Source of the DNA: an uncultured Faecalibacterium sp.
GTDB lineage: Bacteria > Bacillota > Clostridia > Oscillospirales > Ruminococcaceae
DNA: 12,856 bases
Direction: 5' to 3'
Assembly (NCBI GenBank): GCA_934518555.1
Contig: CAKSXW010000055.1
Location: 1 to 12,856, forward strand
A program made the translations under genes and the position numbers. Each line of letters opens with the position of its first letter. Position 1 is the first letter of the stretch. A model generated the notes under the pieces. That model was not told the DNA's origin, made no database searches, and was given only the letters and a program-made list of their open reading frames with translations. Positions 1 through 6,492 of this stretch are shown here, piece after piece.

Positions 1-36
1 CGTGACGAGAAAATAACGTAAAACGGATGATTTCTA

Positions 37-1410
37 CTAGATTTCTCTTTGTAGCGAAACTATCGCTTCGACATGCTTCGTCCTCGGGAACAAGTCCACC
101 GGCTGCACCTGTTCGGTGTGATAGCCGTTCTGTTCCAGCCAGGCGGCGTCCCGGGCGGCAGTGGCAGGGTTGCAGCTGACGTACACGATGCGGCGAGGGG
201 CCATGCGTACCACGGCAGAGAGAGTGGGTTCGTCGCAGCCCTTCCGGGGAGGGTCCAGCATGACCACGTCCGGGTTCAGGCCCTCGGCGGCCAGGCGAGT
301 GGCTGCCTGGCCTGCATCGGCGCAGAAGAAACGGCTCTTGGCGGCTGCGGCCTCCCCCATACGGGCGGCGTTGGCCTTGGCACTGTCAATGGCTTCGGGC
401 ACGATCTCCACGCCCACCAGCTCCCGGCACCGGTCCACCATGGATAGGCCGATGGTGCCCATGCCGCAGTAAAGGTCCAGCAGCAGGTCCTGGGGGGTGA
501 GCTGGGCGTAATCGGCGGCAACACCGTAGAGCCGCTCTGCAGCCAGGGTGTTCACCTGATAGAAAGACAGGGGCCCCAGGCGTACCGGCACACCGCAAAG
601 GGTGTCCTCAATGAACCCAGGCCCATATAGGGTGTGGGTCTCGCTGCCCAGGATCACATTGGTGTTTTTGGGGTTGACGTTCAGCAGAATGGTGGCAATG
701 GCCGGGAAATCCTGGCGCAGCTGGCTGCAAAGCTCCTGGGCGCAGGGGAGCTGGGCCTTGGTGCAGACCAGGCAGACCATGGTCTGACCGCTGTGGGCCC
801 CCCGGCGCAAAAAGATGTGCCGCACCAGACCCTTGCCAGTCTCCTCATCGTAGGGACGGATGCCCTTTTGGGCAAAAAAAGCGCACAGGGCGTTGCCGAT
901 CTCATTCAGCACCCCGGGCTGCAGCTTGCAGTCAGGGCAGGGGACGATGCGGTGGGTGCGTCCGGCGTAAAAGCCAATGCAAGGGTTGCCGGCCTTGTCC
1001 AGGCCTACCGGGAACTGCACCTTGTTGCGGTAGCGGTCCACCTCCGGGGAAGGCAGGATCTCTCGCACCGGCACCTCCAACCCTCCCAGTCGGGCAAAGG
1101 CATCGGCCACATTTTCCTGCTTGGCTCGCAGTTCGGCGGTGTAATCCAGATGCCGCAGGCTGCAGCCGCCGCAGGGGCCGGCCACCGGGCAATCCAACGG
1201 AACCCGGTCCGGGGAGGGGGTCAGCAGCTCCTCCAGGATGCCAAAGGCGTAGCGTTTGCAGTCCTTGACGATGCGTACCCGGGCCTCATCACCGGGGGCG
1301 GCTCCGGGAACAAACACGGTCTCGCCGTCGGGGCTGTGGGCTACGCCGCTGCCATCACTGGAAAGCCGCTGGATCTGCAGGGTGAGGATCTGATTTTTCT
1401 GTAAGGGCAT
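37..1410 (-). CDS. rlmD: 23S rRNA (uracil-5-)-methyltransferase, RlmD/RumA (RlmCD) type
   Basis: Methylates C5 of uracil in 23S rRNA using S-adenosylmethionine; in Firmicutes one enzyme of this family often handles both U747 and U1939, so RlmCD is an equally fair name. The 457-aa length fits the family. An N-terminal TRAM-like RNA-binding segment (about residues 5-62) is followed by iron-sulfur cysteines C74, C80 and C83 with the expected C-x5-C-x2-C spacing, and the fourth ligand is C158 or C161. The SAM-binding loop LDLYCGMGTIG is at 311-321, DPPRKG at 386-391, the catalytic cysteine C413 in VSCNPAT, and the general base E448 in HVEAIV. The start at 1410 has an AAAGGAG ribosome site a few bases upstream. 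It lies 30 bases after the AraC regulator stop, with no terminator between, so the two are probably co-transcribed. The function is ordinary and the link to the regulator may be incidental. Confidence 0.95.
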   Translation of the reverse strand: MPLQKNQILTLQIQRLSSDGSGVAHSPDGETVFVPGAAPGDEARVRIVKDCKRYAFGILEELLTPSPDRVPLDCPVAGPCGGCSLRHLDYTAELRAKQENVADAFARLGGLEVPVREILPSPEVDRYRNKVQFPVGLDKAGNPCIGFYAGRTHRIVPCPDCKLQPGVLNEIGNALCAFFAQKGIRPYDEETGKGLVRHIFLRRGAHSGQTMVCLVCTKAQLPCAQELCSQLRQDFPAIATILLNVNPKNTNVILGSETHTLYGPGFIEDTLCGVPVRLGPLSFYQVNTLAAERLYGVAADYAQLTPQDLLLDLYCGMGTIGLSMVDRCRELVGVEIVPEAIDSAKANAARMGEAAAAKSRFFCADAGQAATRLAAEGLNPDVVMLDPPRKGCDEPTLSAVVRMAPRRIVYVSCNPATAARDAAWLEQNGYHTEQVQPVDLFPRTKHVEAIVSLQREI

Positions 1411-1440
1411 GGAATAGTTTCTCCTTTGGATGGGGGCTCG

Positions 1441-2301
1441 TTACGGCTGCTGAGGCTCGGTGGCGGCAGCGTCGGCCTGGGTGGCGAAATACTTGCTGGG
1501 CGGCACGCCTTTTGCGCGCTTGAACACCCGGGAAAAATAGAACTGGTCAAAGAACCCCACCGAGACCGCCACCTCGGCAATGGACAGGTTGCCGGCACGC
1601 AGCAGCTTGCAGGCTTCGTTGATGCGGTACTCGGTCAGGTAGTCGATGGGGCTCTTGCCCACGTTGAGCATGAACACCCGGTACAGATGGCTCCGGGAGA
1701 CACCAACGCTCTTGGCCACGTCGTCGATGGAGATATCGTGGGAATAGTTGAACTGAATGTACTTGATGGCATTGAGCACATACTGGCTGGAAGAAGAAGT
1801 GGTGTGGGGCTTGCAGGCCAGGGTTTCCTTCATCAAAGCGGCGATGAACAGGTACAGGTACCCCACCATGGCAGCCTCATCCTGGGGCTGCATCCCCCGG
1901 GAGGAGTAGATATTGGCCAGGGCAGCCCGCATACCGTCAGGGTCGCTGGTGTGGTGCACCGGGGCTTCGTCGGAGAAGGGCAGCTGGGCCGCCAGCTTGT
2001 GGGCACAGGCACCGTTGAAGCCTACCCAGCTGTACTCCCAGGGCTGCTGTTCGTCAGCGGTATACCGGATGAGCTGGCTGGGCCGGGCAAAAAACAGATC
2101 GCCGGTGCTGACCTCCCAGGTGCGGCCCCCCACCTCGAACACGCCCTTGCCGGAGAGTACCAGGTGGATGAGATAGTGATCCCGGATGCCGGGGCCCCAG
2201 GTCTGGGCCGGAGCACAACGCTCGATGCCGCAGTTGAAGATGGAAAGCTCGATGTTGTTGGTGTAATTCTGCTTGAAGGATTGCTTGTAAACGTCTGCCA
2301 T
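1441..2301 (-). CDS. AraC-family transcriptional regulator, cupin sensor plus double HTH
   Basis: A 286-aa DNA-binding regulator of the sugar-sensing AraC type. Residues about 20-100 form the cupin-like effector domain: HLVLSGKG near 46-53, then the VSTGDLFFARP turn near 64-74, which is characteristic of AraC_binding domains. The C-terminal part holds two helix-turn-helix motifs: ISIDDVAKSVGVSRSHLYRVF (about 190-210) and the second at about 239-262, with the family signature FFDQFYFSRVFKR followed by GVPPSKYF. An AGGGAGG ribosome site precedes the ATG at 2301. It is divergent from the galactokinase-family gene, the arrangement typical of an AraC regulator that controls its neighbour, so regulation of that gene by a sugar is a reasonable inference. 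Which sugar it senses cannot be read from the sequence. The rRNA methyltransferase gene follows in the same direction. Confidence 0.93.
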   Translation of the reverse strand: MADVYKQSFKQNYTNNIELSIFNCGIERCAPAQTWGPGIRDHYLIHLVLSGKGVFEVGGRTWEVSTGDLFFARPSQLIRYTADEQQPWEYSWVGFNGACAHKLAAQLPFSDEAPVHHTSDPDGMRAALANIYSSRGMQPQDEAAMVGYLYLFIAALMKETLACKPHTTSSSSQYVLNAIKYIQFNYSHDISIDDVAKSVGVSRSHLYRVFMLNVGKSPIDYLTEYRINEACKLLRAGNLSIAEVAVSVGFFDQFYFSRVFKRAKGVPPSKYFATQADAAATEPQQP

Positions 2302-2338
2302 AGCGGTGGATCCTCCCTCTTTTCACGTCTTTGCCTCC

Positions 2339-2368
2339 AGTATACCACAGAATCCCTTGCAAATTCAA
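2339..2368 (-). promoter_or_regulatory. Sigma-A promoter of the AraC-family gene (extended -10)
   Basis: On the minus strand TTGAAT (2363-2368) and TATACT (2339-2344) are separated by 18 bases, and the -10 is preceded by TGG, giving an extended -10. The predicted transcript would start about 30 bases upstream of the regulator ATG. The call rests on consensus matching by eye. Confidence 0.65.
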
Positions 2369-2429
2369 CAAAAGTACATTTGATTCTTTGAGCTGGACGA
2401 CAAAAATCGACCTTTTGGTGGAATAGAAA

Positions 2430-2458
2430 TTGAAAAAACCTGCTGTCTGCATTACAAT
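2430..2458 (+). promoter_or_regulatory. Sigma-A promoter of the galactokinase-family gene
   Basis: TTGAAA (2430-2435) and TACAAT (2453-2458) are separated by exactly 17 bases, which is near consensus. It gives a leader of about 44 bases before the ATG at 2509. It diverges from the AraC promoter, leaving about 60 bases between the two -35 boxes as a possible regulator site. No clear repeat operator was recognised there. Confidence 0.7.
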
Positions 2459-2508
2459 AAACATAACAAAGCTACAAAATAGCCGCAGAGCATGGGGGAG
2501 GGAGCGCA

Positions 2509-3801
2509 ATGGCAACCAGTGCACAGCTCAGGGAACAGATCTTGGCAGGAGCGTGGGACCACCGCCTGTCCCTGCTTTACGGTACCGACCCGGCGGTGCT
2601 GGCCCGGCAGAGGGCTCGGTATGGTGCGGCCCTGGTGCAGTTTGAGCTGTATTTTGGCCCAGGGCGTCAGGTGCACCTGTATTCTGCCCCAGGGCGGGCG
2701 GAACTGGGGGGCAACCACACAGACCACCAGCACGGCTACGGCCTGGCAGCAGCGGTGACCCTGGACCTGGTGGCGGTGGCCTCCCCCTGCCAGGACGGCT
2801 ATGTCCGGGTCAAATCCCGGGGGTTCAACAAGCTGGACGTCATCGACCTGTCTGCGGCAGAGCCTCAGGAAGGGGAGAGCACCCATTCCGCCAGCCTGAT
2901 CCGAGGCATTGCGGAGGGGTTCCGGGCCGCCGGAAAGACCATCGGTGGCTTTGACGCCTACACCACCAGCGACGTGCTGCGAGGCTCCGGGCTTTCCAGC
3001 TCGGCGGCCTTTGAGATGGGGGTAGCCTCCATCTGGAACGGGGAGTACGGCTGTGGGCTGAGCCCCCGTGGCCTGGCAGCCATCTGCCAGTATGCCGAAA
3101 ATACCTACTTTGGTAAGCCCAGCGGCCAGCTGGACCAGCTGGCCAGCGCAGTGGGTGGGGTCATCTTTGCGGACTTTGCCGACCCGGCCTGTCCCCAGGT
3201 GGAAAAGATCCATGCAGAGGGGTTGCTGCCGCCGGGCATGGTCCTGTGCGTCACCGACACCCGGGGCAGCCACAGCGAGCTGACCGGGGAGTTTGCGGCC
3301 ATCCGCCGGGAGATGGAGGCGGTGGCGGCCTGCCTGGGCCAAAAGGTCCTGGGCCAGGTGCCGGAGCAGGCTTTCTGGGCGGCTGTGCCCCGGCTGCGGT
3401 GTGCCTGCGGAGACCGTGCAGTGCTGAGAGCCATCCACTATTACGAAGAAAACCGGCGGACTTTGGCCCAGCGCCAGGCGTTGCAGACCCGGCAGTTCCA
3501 GACCTTTGCCAAGCTGGTGCTGGCCAGCGGACAAGCCTCCTTTGCCCTGTGCCAGAACGTCTACTGTGCCACCGACAGCCGACACCAGGGCCTATCGGTG
3601 GCATTGGCCCTGAGCCAAAGCGTGCTGCAGGGCAGCCAGGGAGCCTGGCGGATGCAGGGAGGCGGCTTTGCCGGTACCATCCAGGCGTATGTGCCCCAGG
3701 AGCTGCTGGAACGGTACCGGGCGACCCTGGAAGGGGTGTTTGGCCCCGGCAGCTGTTATGTGCTGCGGCTGCGAGAGCAGGGGGCCTTGCAGGTGATCTG
3801 A
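2509..3801 (+). CDS. Galactokinase-family GHMP sugar kinase (atypical sugar-binding residues)
   Basis: A 430-aa cytoplasmic GHMP-superfamily kinase, expected to phosphorylate a sugar at C1 using ATP. Visible in order: the galactokinase signature PGRAELGGNHTDHQHG (61-76), the ATP-binding loop GSGLSSSAA (159-167), the catalytic-Asp segment GQLDQLASA (D209), and motif 3 RMQGGGFAGT (381-390). These place it with galactokinases rather than mevalonate or homoserine kinases. Two positions that contact galactose in characterised GalK appear changed: the Glu of the usual GEHTD is Asn69, and the usual Tyr of the S-E-Y segment aligns with Phe262. The substrate may therefore not be galactose, and the galK symbol is withheld. 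The start at 2509 has GGGAGGG upstream. It is the only plus-strand gene, divergent from an AraC regulator, and it ends at a hairpin shared with the convergent peptide genes. No galT or galE is nearby. Confidence 0.85.
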   Translation: MATSAQLREQILAGAWDHRLSLLYGTDPAVLARQRARYGAALVQFELYFGPGRQVHLYSAPGRAELGGNHTDHQHGYGLAAAVTLDLVAVASPCQDGYVRVKSRGFNKLDVIDLSAAEPQEGESTHSASLIRGIAEGFRAAGKTIGGFDAYTTSDVLRGSGLSSSAAFEMGVASIWNGEYGCGLSPRGLAAICQYAENTYFGKPSGQLDQLASAVGGVIFADFADPACPQVEKIHAEGLLPPGMVLCVTDTRGSHSELTGEFAAIRREMEAVAACLGQKVLGQVPEQAFWAAVPRLRCACGDRAVLRAIHYYEENRRTLAQRQALQTRQFQTFAKLVLASGQASFALCQNVYCATDSRHQGLSVALALSQSVLQGSQGAWRMQGGGFAGTIQAYVPQELLERYRATLEGVFGPGSCYVLRLREQGALQVI

Positions 3802-3810
3802 ACAAACAGC

Positions 3811-3852
3811 AAAAAAGGACCTGTGTCCCGAAAAGGGAACACAGGTCCTTTT
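3811..3852. terminator. Bidirectional rho-independent terminator between convergent units
   Basis: A long hairpin has left arm AAAAGGACCTGTGTCCC (3813-3829) and its complement at 3834-3852 with one extra A. Read on the minus strand the stem is followed by a run of at least six T, making a strong terminator for the double-glycine peptide genes. Read on the plus strand the T tract is shorter (TTTT then GG), so it is a weaker stop for the kinase gene. Confidence 0.88.
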
Positions 3853-3885
3853 GGCTTTCAGGCAATTGGGAGAGATGCCAGGGCA

Positions 3886-4209
3886 TCAGTGCTGGTCAGA
3901 GGTGTTGTTGTCCACCAGGTCCTGGATGGTCTCCGAAGTGGAAAGGCCCGGGGCCAGGATGGGGGAGGACAGCAAAAAGTCGTAGATCTTTACGGCAACG
4001 TTAAAGCCTGTCTTGACCACAGTGAACAGCATCATAGGCACAAAGCTGATGGAAAAAGAGATCAGCCCCTGGCCCAAGGTGAGATCCTGCAGATGCAGGT
4101 GGCCCAAAAATTCATTTACGGCATCCTTGAACTCGCCGCCGCCGGAAACGATGCGCTGCTCCTCCTCCGAAAGGAAGGCGCAGGACGAAGGCAGACGAAG
4201 GTTTTTCAT
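3886..4209 (-). CDS. Putative double-glycine-leader secreted peptide 2 (bacteriocin-like)
   Basis: No family was recognised for the body of this 107-aa protein. Its N-terminus has the form of a double-glycine leader: LPSSCAFLSEEEQRIVSGGG at residues 6-25, with LSEEE followed by Gly-Gly at the same distance as in the upstream neighbour. Cleavage after the glycines by a C39-peptidase ABC exporter would release about 82 residues. That part contains a strongly hydrophobic stretch at about 49-82 (LISFSISFVPMMLF onward), suggesting membrane insertion, and then a polar acidic tail. An AAAGGAG ribosome site precedes the ATG. It follows peptide 1 after 39 bases with no terminator, so one transcript is likely. 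It could be a bacteriocin partner or a signalling peptide. An immunity role is less likely because it has its own leader. No exporter or peptidase gene is seen in the window. Confidence 0.75.
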   Translation of the reverse strand: MKNLRLPSSCAFLSEEEQRIVSGGGEFKDAVNEFLGHLHLQDLTLGQGLISFSISFVPMMLFTVVKTGFNVAVKIYDFLLSSPILAPGLSTSETIQDLVDNNTSDQH

Positions 4210-4248
4210 GCAGGAACACTCCTTTCAAGTTGGATTAGCTGGGGTCAC

Positions 4249-4713
4249 TCAGGCAGCCAGCAGGCCATTGGCCTGAGCAGGGTCCTGGGCGTCAGGGGTA
4301 GCAGAGGGGGTGACGATGGCGCCAAACAGGTTCTTCAGGGACTTGTAAATGCCCACAGCCTGCACATAGACGTAGTAGCCGCCCAGAACGCTCATGCCCA
4401 CCGTAGCGGCACGGCTCCAGTTGTTCATGCGGTTCCAGTTGTGCTTGATAACGCCGCCCACGGTCAGGCCGTCCATCAGGCCATCCTTGAAGGTGTTGAC
4501 CGCATACTGGAAAGCACCCTGGCCCAGCATGTAGAAGGTGTTGACCACCAGATTCATGGCATAGGCACCCAGCACGTCGGGGTGGAACGTGACCGTATAA
4601 TCACCGATATTAAAGCTGTAATCGGCACCGCCGTCCAGGTAGGTCATCTCTTCTTCAGAAAGCACCGCATAGGAGGCGGGCATGAGCATTGCACTCTGGG
4701 ATGTATGATCCAT
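4249..4713 (-). CDS. Putative double-glycine-leader secreted peptide 1 (bacteriocin-like)
   Basis: A 154-aa protein whose mature part matches no family I recognise. The first 29 residues look like a double-glycine leader: MPASYAVLSEEEMTYLDGG (11-29), with conserved LSEEE-M spacing to Gly28-Gly29. A mature part of about 125 residues would begin at ADYSFNIG. It has amphipathic or hydrophobic stretches at about 47-75 and 102-136, the second rich in Gly, Tyr and Val (GMSVLGGYYVYVQAVG), followed by an Ala/Pro/Asp/Gln tail. This is long for a classic class II bacteriocin, so a pore-forming or larger secreted polypeptide is possible. AAAGGAG lies 7-12 bases before the ATG at 4713. It is first in a two-gene unit with its own promoter and an upstream repeat element. 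No immunity gene or C39 ABC exporter is adjacent; processing would have to occur in trans. Confidence 0.78.
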   Translation of the reverse strand: MDHTSQSAMLMPASYAVLSEEEMTYLDGGADYSFNIGDYTVTFHPDVLGAYAMNLVVNTFYMLGQGAFQYAVNTFKDGLMDGLTVGGVIKHNWNRMNNWSRAATVGMSVLGGYYVYVQAVGIYKSLKNLFGAIVTPSATPDAQDPAQANGLLAA

Positions 4714-4741
4714 AGTGAGAAAACTCCTTTCACTCGTGAAA
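4714..4741 (-). promoter_or_regulatory. Leader region of peptide 1 with SD in a hairpin loop and an overlapping palindrome
   Basis: On the transcript AGUGA and UCACU (4730-4734 and 4714-4718) can pair, leaving the AAGGAG ribosome site (4724-4729) in an 11-base loop right before the start codon. An alternative perfect palindrome, TTTCAC-TC-GTGAAA (4728-4741), overlaps the same arm. The two pairings are mutually exclusive. The stems are short and a functional role is unproven. Confidence 0.3.
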
Positions 4742-4772
4742 TCCGCTTATGGGCAGACCATGTATTACCTGA

Positions 4773-4801
4773 ATTGTAGCATATCTGCATAAAAATAACA
4801 A
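4773..4801 (-). promoter_or_regulatory. Sigma-A promoter of the double-glycine peptide genes
   Basis: On the minus strand TTGTTA (4796-4801) and TACAAT (4773-4778) are separated by 17 bases, with TGC before the -10 box (extended -10). It would give a leader of about 50-55 bases to the ATG at 4713. The region around it is AT-rich compared with the coding sequence. Confidence 0.7.
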
Positions 4802-4821
4802 GAGAGCAGGGCATCAAAATT

Positions 4822-4858
4822 CATGATACATTTGTGAACGCTTTGTGAATATATCATG
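4822..4858 (-). repeat. Composite repeat (direct repeats inside an inverted repeat) upstream of the peptide promoter
   Basis: The octamer TTTGTGAA occurs twice, at 4831-4838 and 4842-4849, which is one helical turn (11 bases) apart. The pair is framed by a perfect 7-base inverted repeat, CATGATA (4822-4828) and TATCATG (4852-4858). On the minus strand the element lies about 20 bases upstream of the -35 box at 4796-4801. In-phase direct repeats upstream of bacteriocin promoters are commonly bound by response regulators; whether that applies here is inference. Confidence 0.5.
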
Positions 4859-4944
4859 GCAAAATAACGAACGACCGTAAAAAGGCTTGAAAAGGCGGCT
4901 CTGGCAGCCCATGAAAAAATGTCCTGCTCCAATGTAAAAAATGC

Positions 4945-4993
4945 CAAAAAGAACCGCCGACCACAAGGCGGTAAAACCTGTGGGCCGGCGGTA
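4945..4993 (-). terminator. Rho-independent terminator after malQ
   Basis: Read on the minus strand, ACCGCCGG begins a hairpin that closes with CGGCGGT (arms spanning about 4953-4992, with some internal mismatches), followed by TCTTTTT and a second T run. It lies just downstream of the malQ stop at 5008 and ends the sugar uptake operon. Confidence 0.8.
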
Positions 4994-5007
4994 AAAAGGG
5001 GAGAAGC

Positions 5008-6477
5008 TCAATGTTGGGGCTGCCGCTCATACAGGTCGGTAAGGGCGGCAATGTGCCCGGCCAGGTCCGGGGGCAAGGGCTGGTTCAGCCGCCACTGCCA
5101 GTTGGCACCCTGGGTGCTGGGGGTGTTGATGCGGGCCTCGCTGCCCAGATGGAGCCAGTCTGCCAGGGGGATGATGGCGGTGTCCGACACGCAGGAAAGG
5201 CAGGCGCAGATCATAGCCTCGGTAAGCTGCTGGGGCTCACACCGCAGGTAACGGCAGGCGTAGTCCACATCCTGGGCACTGGCGTTGGTGCGCCAGCCCT
5301 CGGTGGTCACGTTGTCGTGGGTGCCGGTATATACCACGCTGTTGCGGTGGTAGGTGTGGGGCAGGTAGTTGCCGGACTCCCGGCTGTCAAAGGCAAACTG
5401 CATGATCTTCATGCCCGGGTAGCCGCTGGCAGCCAGCATGGTCTTGACCTCCGGGGTCAAAAAGCCCAGGTCCTCGGCAATGATGCTGCCCTGGCCCAAA
5501 ACCTCCTGCATAGCCTGGAGGAAAGCCTGGTCCGGGCCTTTCTCCCAGTGGCCGCCAGCTGCCGTTTTGCTCCCGGCAGGGATGGCGTAGTAACTCTCAA
5601 AGCCCCGGAAGTGGTCGATCCGCACCACGTCGTAGATGGAGGTGGCGTGCTGCATCCGGCGCTTCCACCAGGCAAAACCGGTGGCCTGGTGGGTGGGCCA
5701 GTGGTACAGGGGGTTGCCCCACAGCTGGCCGTCGGCAGCAAAGGCGTCTGGGGGACACCCGGCTACCTGGGTCAGGTGCATGGCACCATCGGTCTGGAAC
5801 AGCTCCGGGTGGGTCCACAGGTCACTGGAATCCGGGCTGACGTAGATGGGGATATCGCCCACCAGCTGGACTCCTTTGCCGTTGGCGTAGGCCTTCAGGG
5901 CGTTCCACTGGGTGTAGAAGAAGAACTGCACCGCCTTGTGGTAGCTGATCTCTCCGGCCAGCTCTTTCCGGGCGGCGTCCAGAGCCGACGGCTGGCGGCA
6001 GCGCAGATCGTCCGGCCAGCTGTCCAGGCCAGCCTGACCCTGCTGAGCCTTGACCGCCATGAACAGGGCGTAGTCCTCCAGCCAGAAGCTCTGCTGAGCG
6101 CAGAAGGCCTCATAGGCCGGGGTGGGGGCGGCCAGCAGCCGCTGGGCAGCCTTTTTCAGCACCTGGGGCCGCTCTTGGTACAAAGCACCATAGTCCACAG
6201 TGGACACAGGCTGCTGGGCAGGGAGCTCTGCCTCTGTCAGCAGACCATCGGCCTCCAACAGGCGGTAATCGATAAAGTACGGGTTGCCTGCAAAGGCAGA
6301 AAAGCTCTGGTAGGGGCTGTCACCGTAGCCGGTGGGTCCAATGGGCAGGATCTGCCAGTAGGTCTGATGTGCCTGGGTCAGAAAATCCACAAAGGAGAAG
6401 GCCTCCTGGCCCAGCGTGCCGATGCCATAGGGCCCCGGCAGGCTGAATACGGGCATCAGAATGCCGCTTGCACGCAT
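5008..6477 (-). CDS. malQ: 4-alpha-glucanotransferase (amylomaltase), GH77
   Basis: Cytoplasmic disproportionating enzyme that transfers alpha-1,4-glucan segments between malto-oligosaccharides and releases glucose. The 489-aa product has the GH77 hallmarks: N-terminal RASGILMPVFSLPGPYGIG, then PTGYGDSPYQSFSAFAGNP, catalytic nucleophile D288 in VVRIDHFRGFE, acid/base E335 in IIAEDLGFLTPEV, and the third carboxylate D388 in YTGTHDN. Length is normal for the short bacterial form. I chose the ATG at 6477 because AAGGAGG (6486-6492) lies 8 bases upstream. A GTG at 6486 in the same frame would overlap that ribosome site and adds only three residues. The ribosome site overlaps the TAA stop of the preceding permease, suggesting translational coupling. 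As last gene of the operon it points to malto-oligosaccharides as the transported substrate. Confidence 0.95.
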   Translation of the reverse strand: MRASGILMPVFSLPGPYGIGTLGQEAFSFVDFLTQAHQTYWQILPIGPTGYGDSPYQSFSAFAGNPYFIDYRLLEADGLLTEAELPAQQPVSTVDYGALYQERPQVLKKAAQRLLAAPTPAYEAFCAQQSFWLEDYALFMAVKAQQGQAGLDSWPDDLRCRQPSALDAARKELAGEISYHKAVQFFFYTQWNALKAYANGKGVQLVGDIPIYVSPDSSDLWTHPELFQTDGAMHLTQVAGCPPDAFAADGQLWGNPLYHWPTHQATGFAWWKRRMQHATSIYDVVRIDHFRGFESYYAIPAGSKTAAGGHWEKGPDQAFLQAMQEVLGQGSIIAEDLGFLTPEVKTMLAASGYPGMKIMQFAFDSRESGNYLPHTYHRNSVVYTGTHDNVTTEGWRTNASAQDVDYACRYLRCEPQQLTEAMICACLSCVSDTAIIPLADWLHLGSEARINTPSTQGANWQWRLNQPLPPDLAGHIAALTDLYERQPQH

Positions 6478-6485
6478 GGCGCACA

Positions 6486-6492
6486 CCTCCTT
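6486..6492 (-). promoter_or_regulatory. Ribosome binding site that fixes the malQ start
   Basis: AAGGAGG on the minus strand lies 8 bases before the ATG at 6477 and overlaps both the stop codon of the upstream permease and an in-frame GTG at 6486. It therefore rules out the GTG as the main start. Confidence 0.8.

Noticed and set aside
1426..2391. Long plus-strand frame opposite the AraC regulator
   Set aside because: No ribosome site and no recognisable motif; the minus-strand reading gives a complete AraC protein with both HTH motifs.
2452..3585. Long minus-strand frame opposite the kinase
   Set aside because: Low-complexity reverse shadow running through the kinase promoter; the plus strand encodes all GHMP kinase motifs.
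4765..5051. Three overlapping short minus-strand frames in the gap between malQ and the peptide genes
   Set aside because: They overlap the malQ terminator, the repeat element and the peptide promoter, lack ribosome sites, and are in three different frames.
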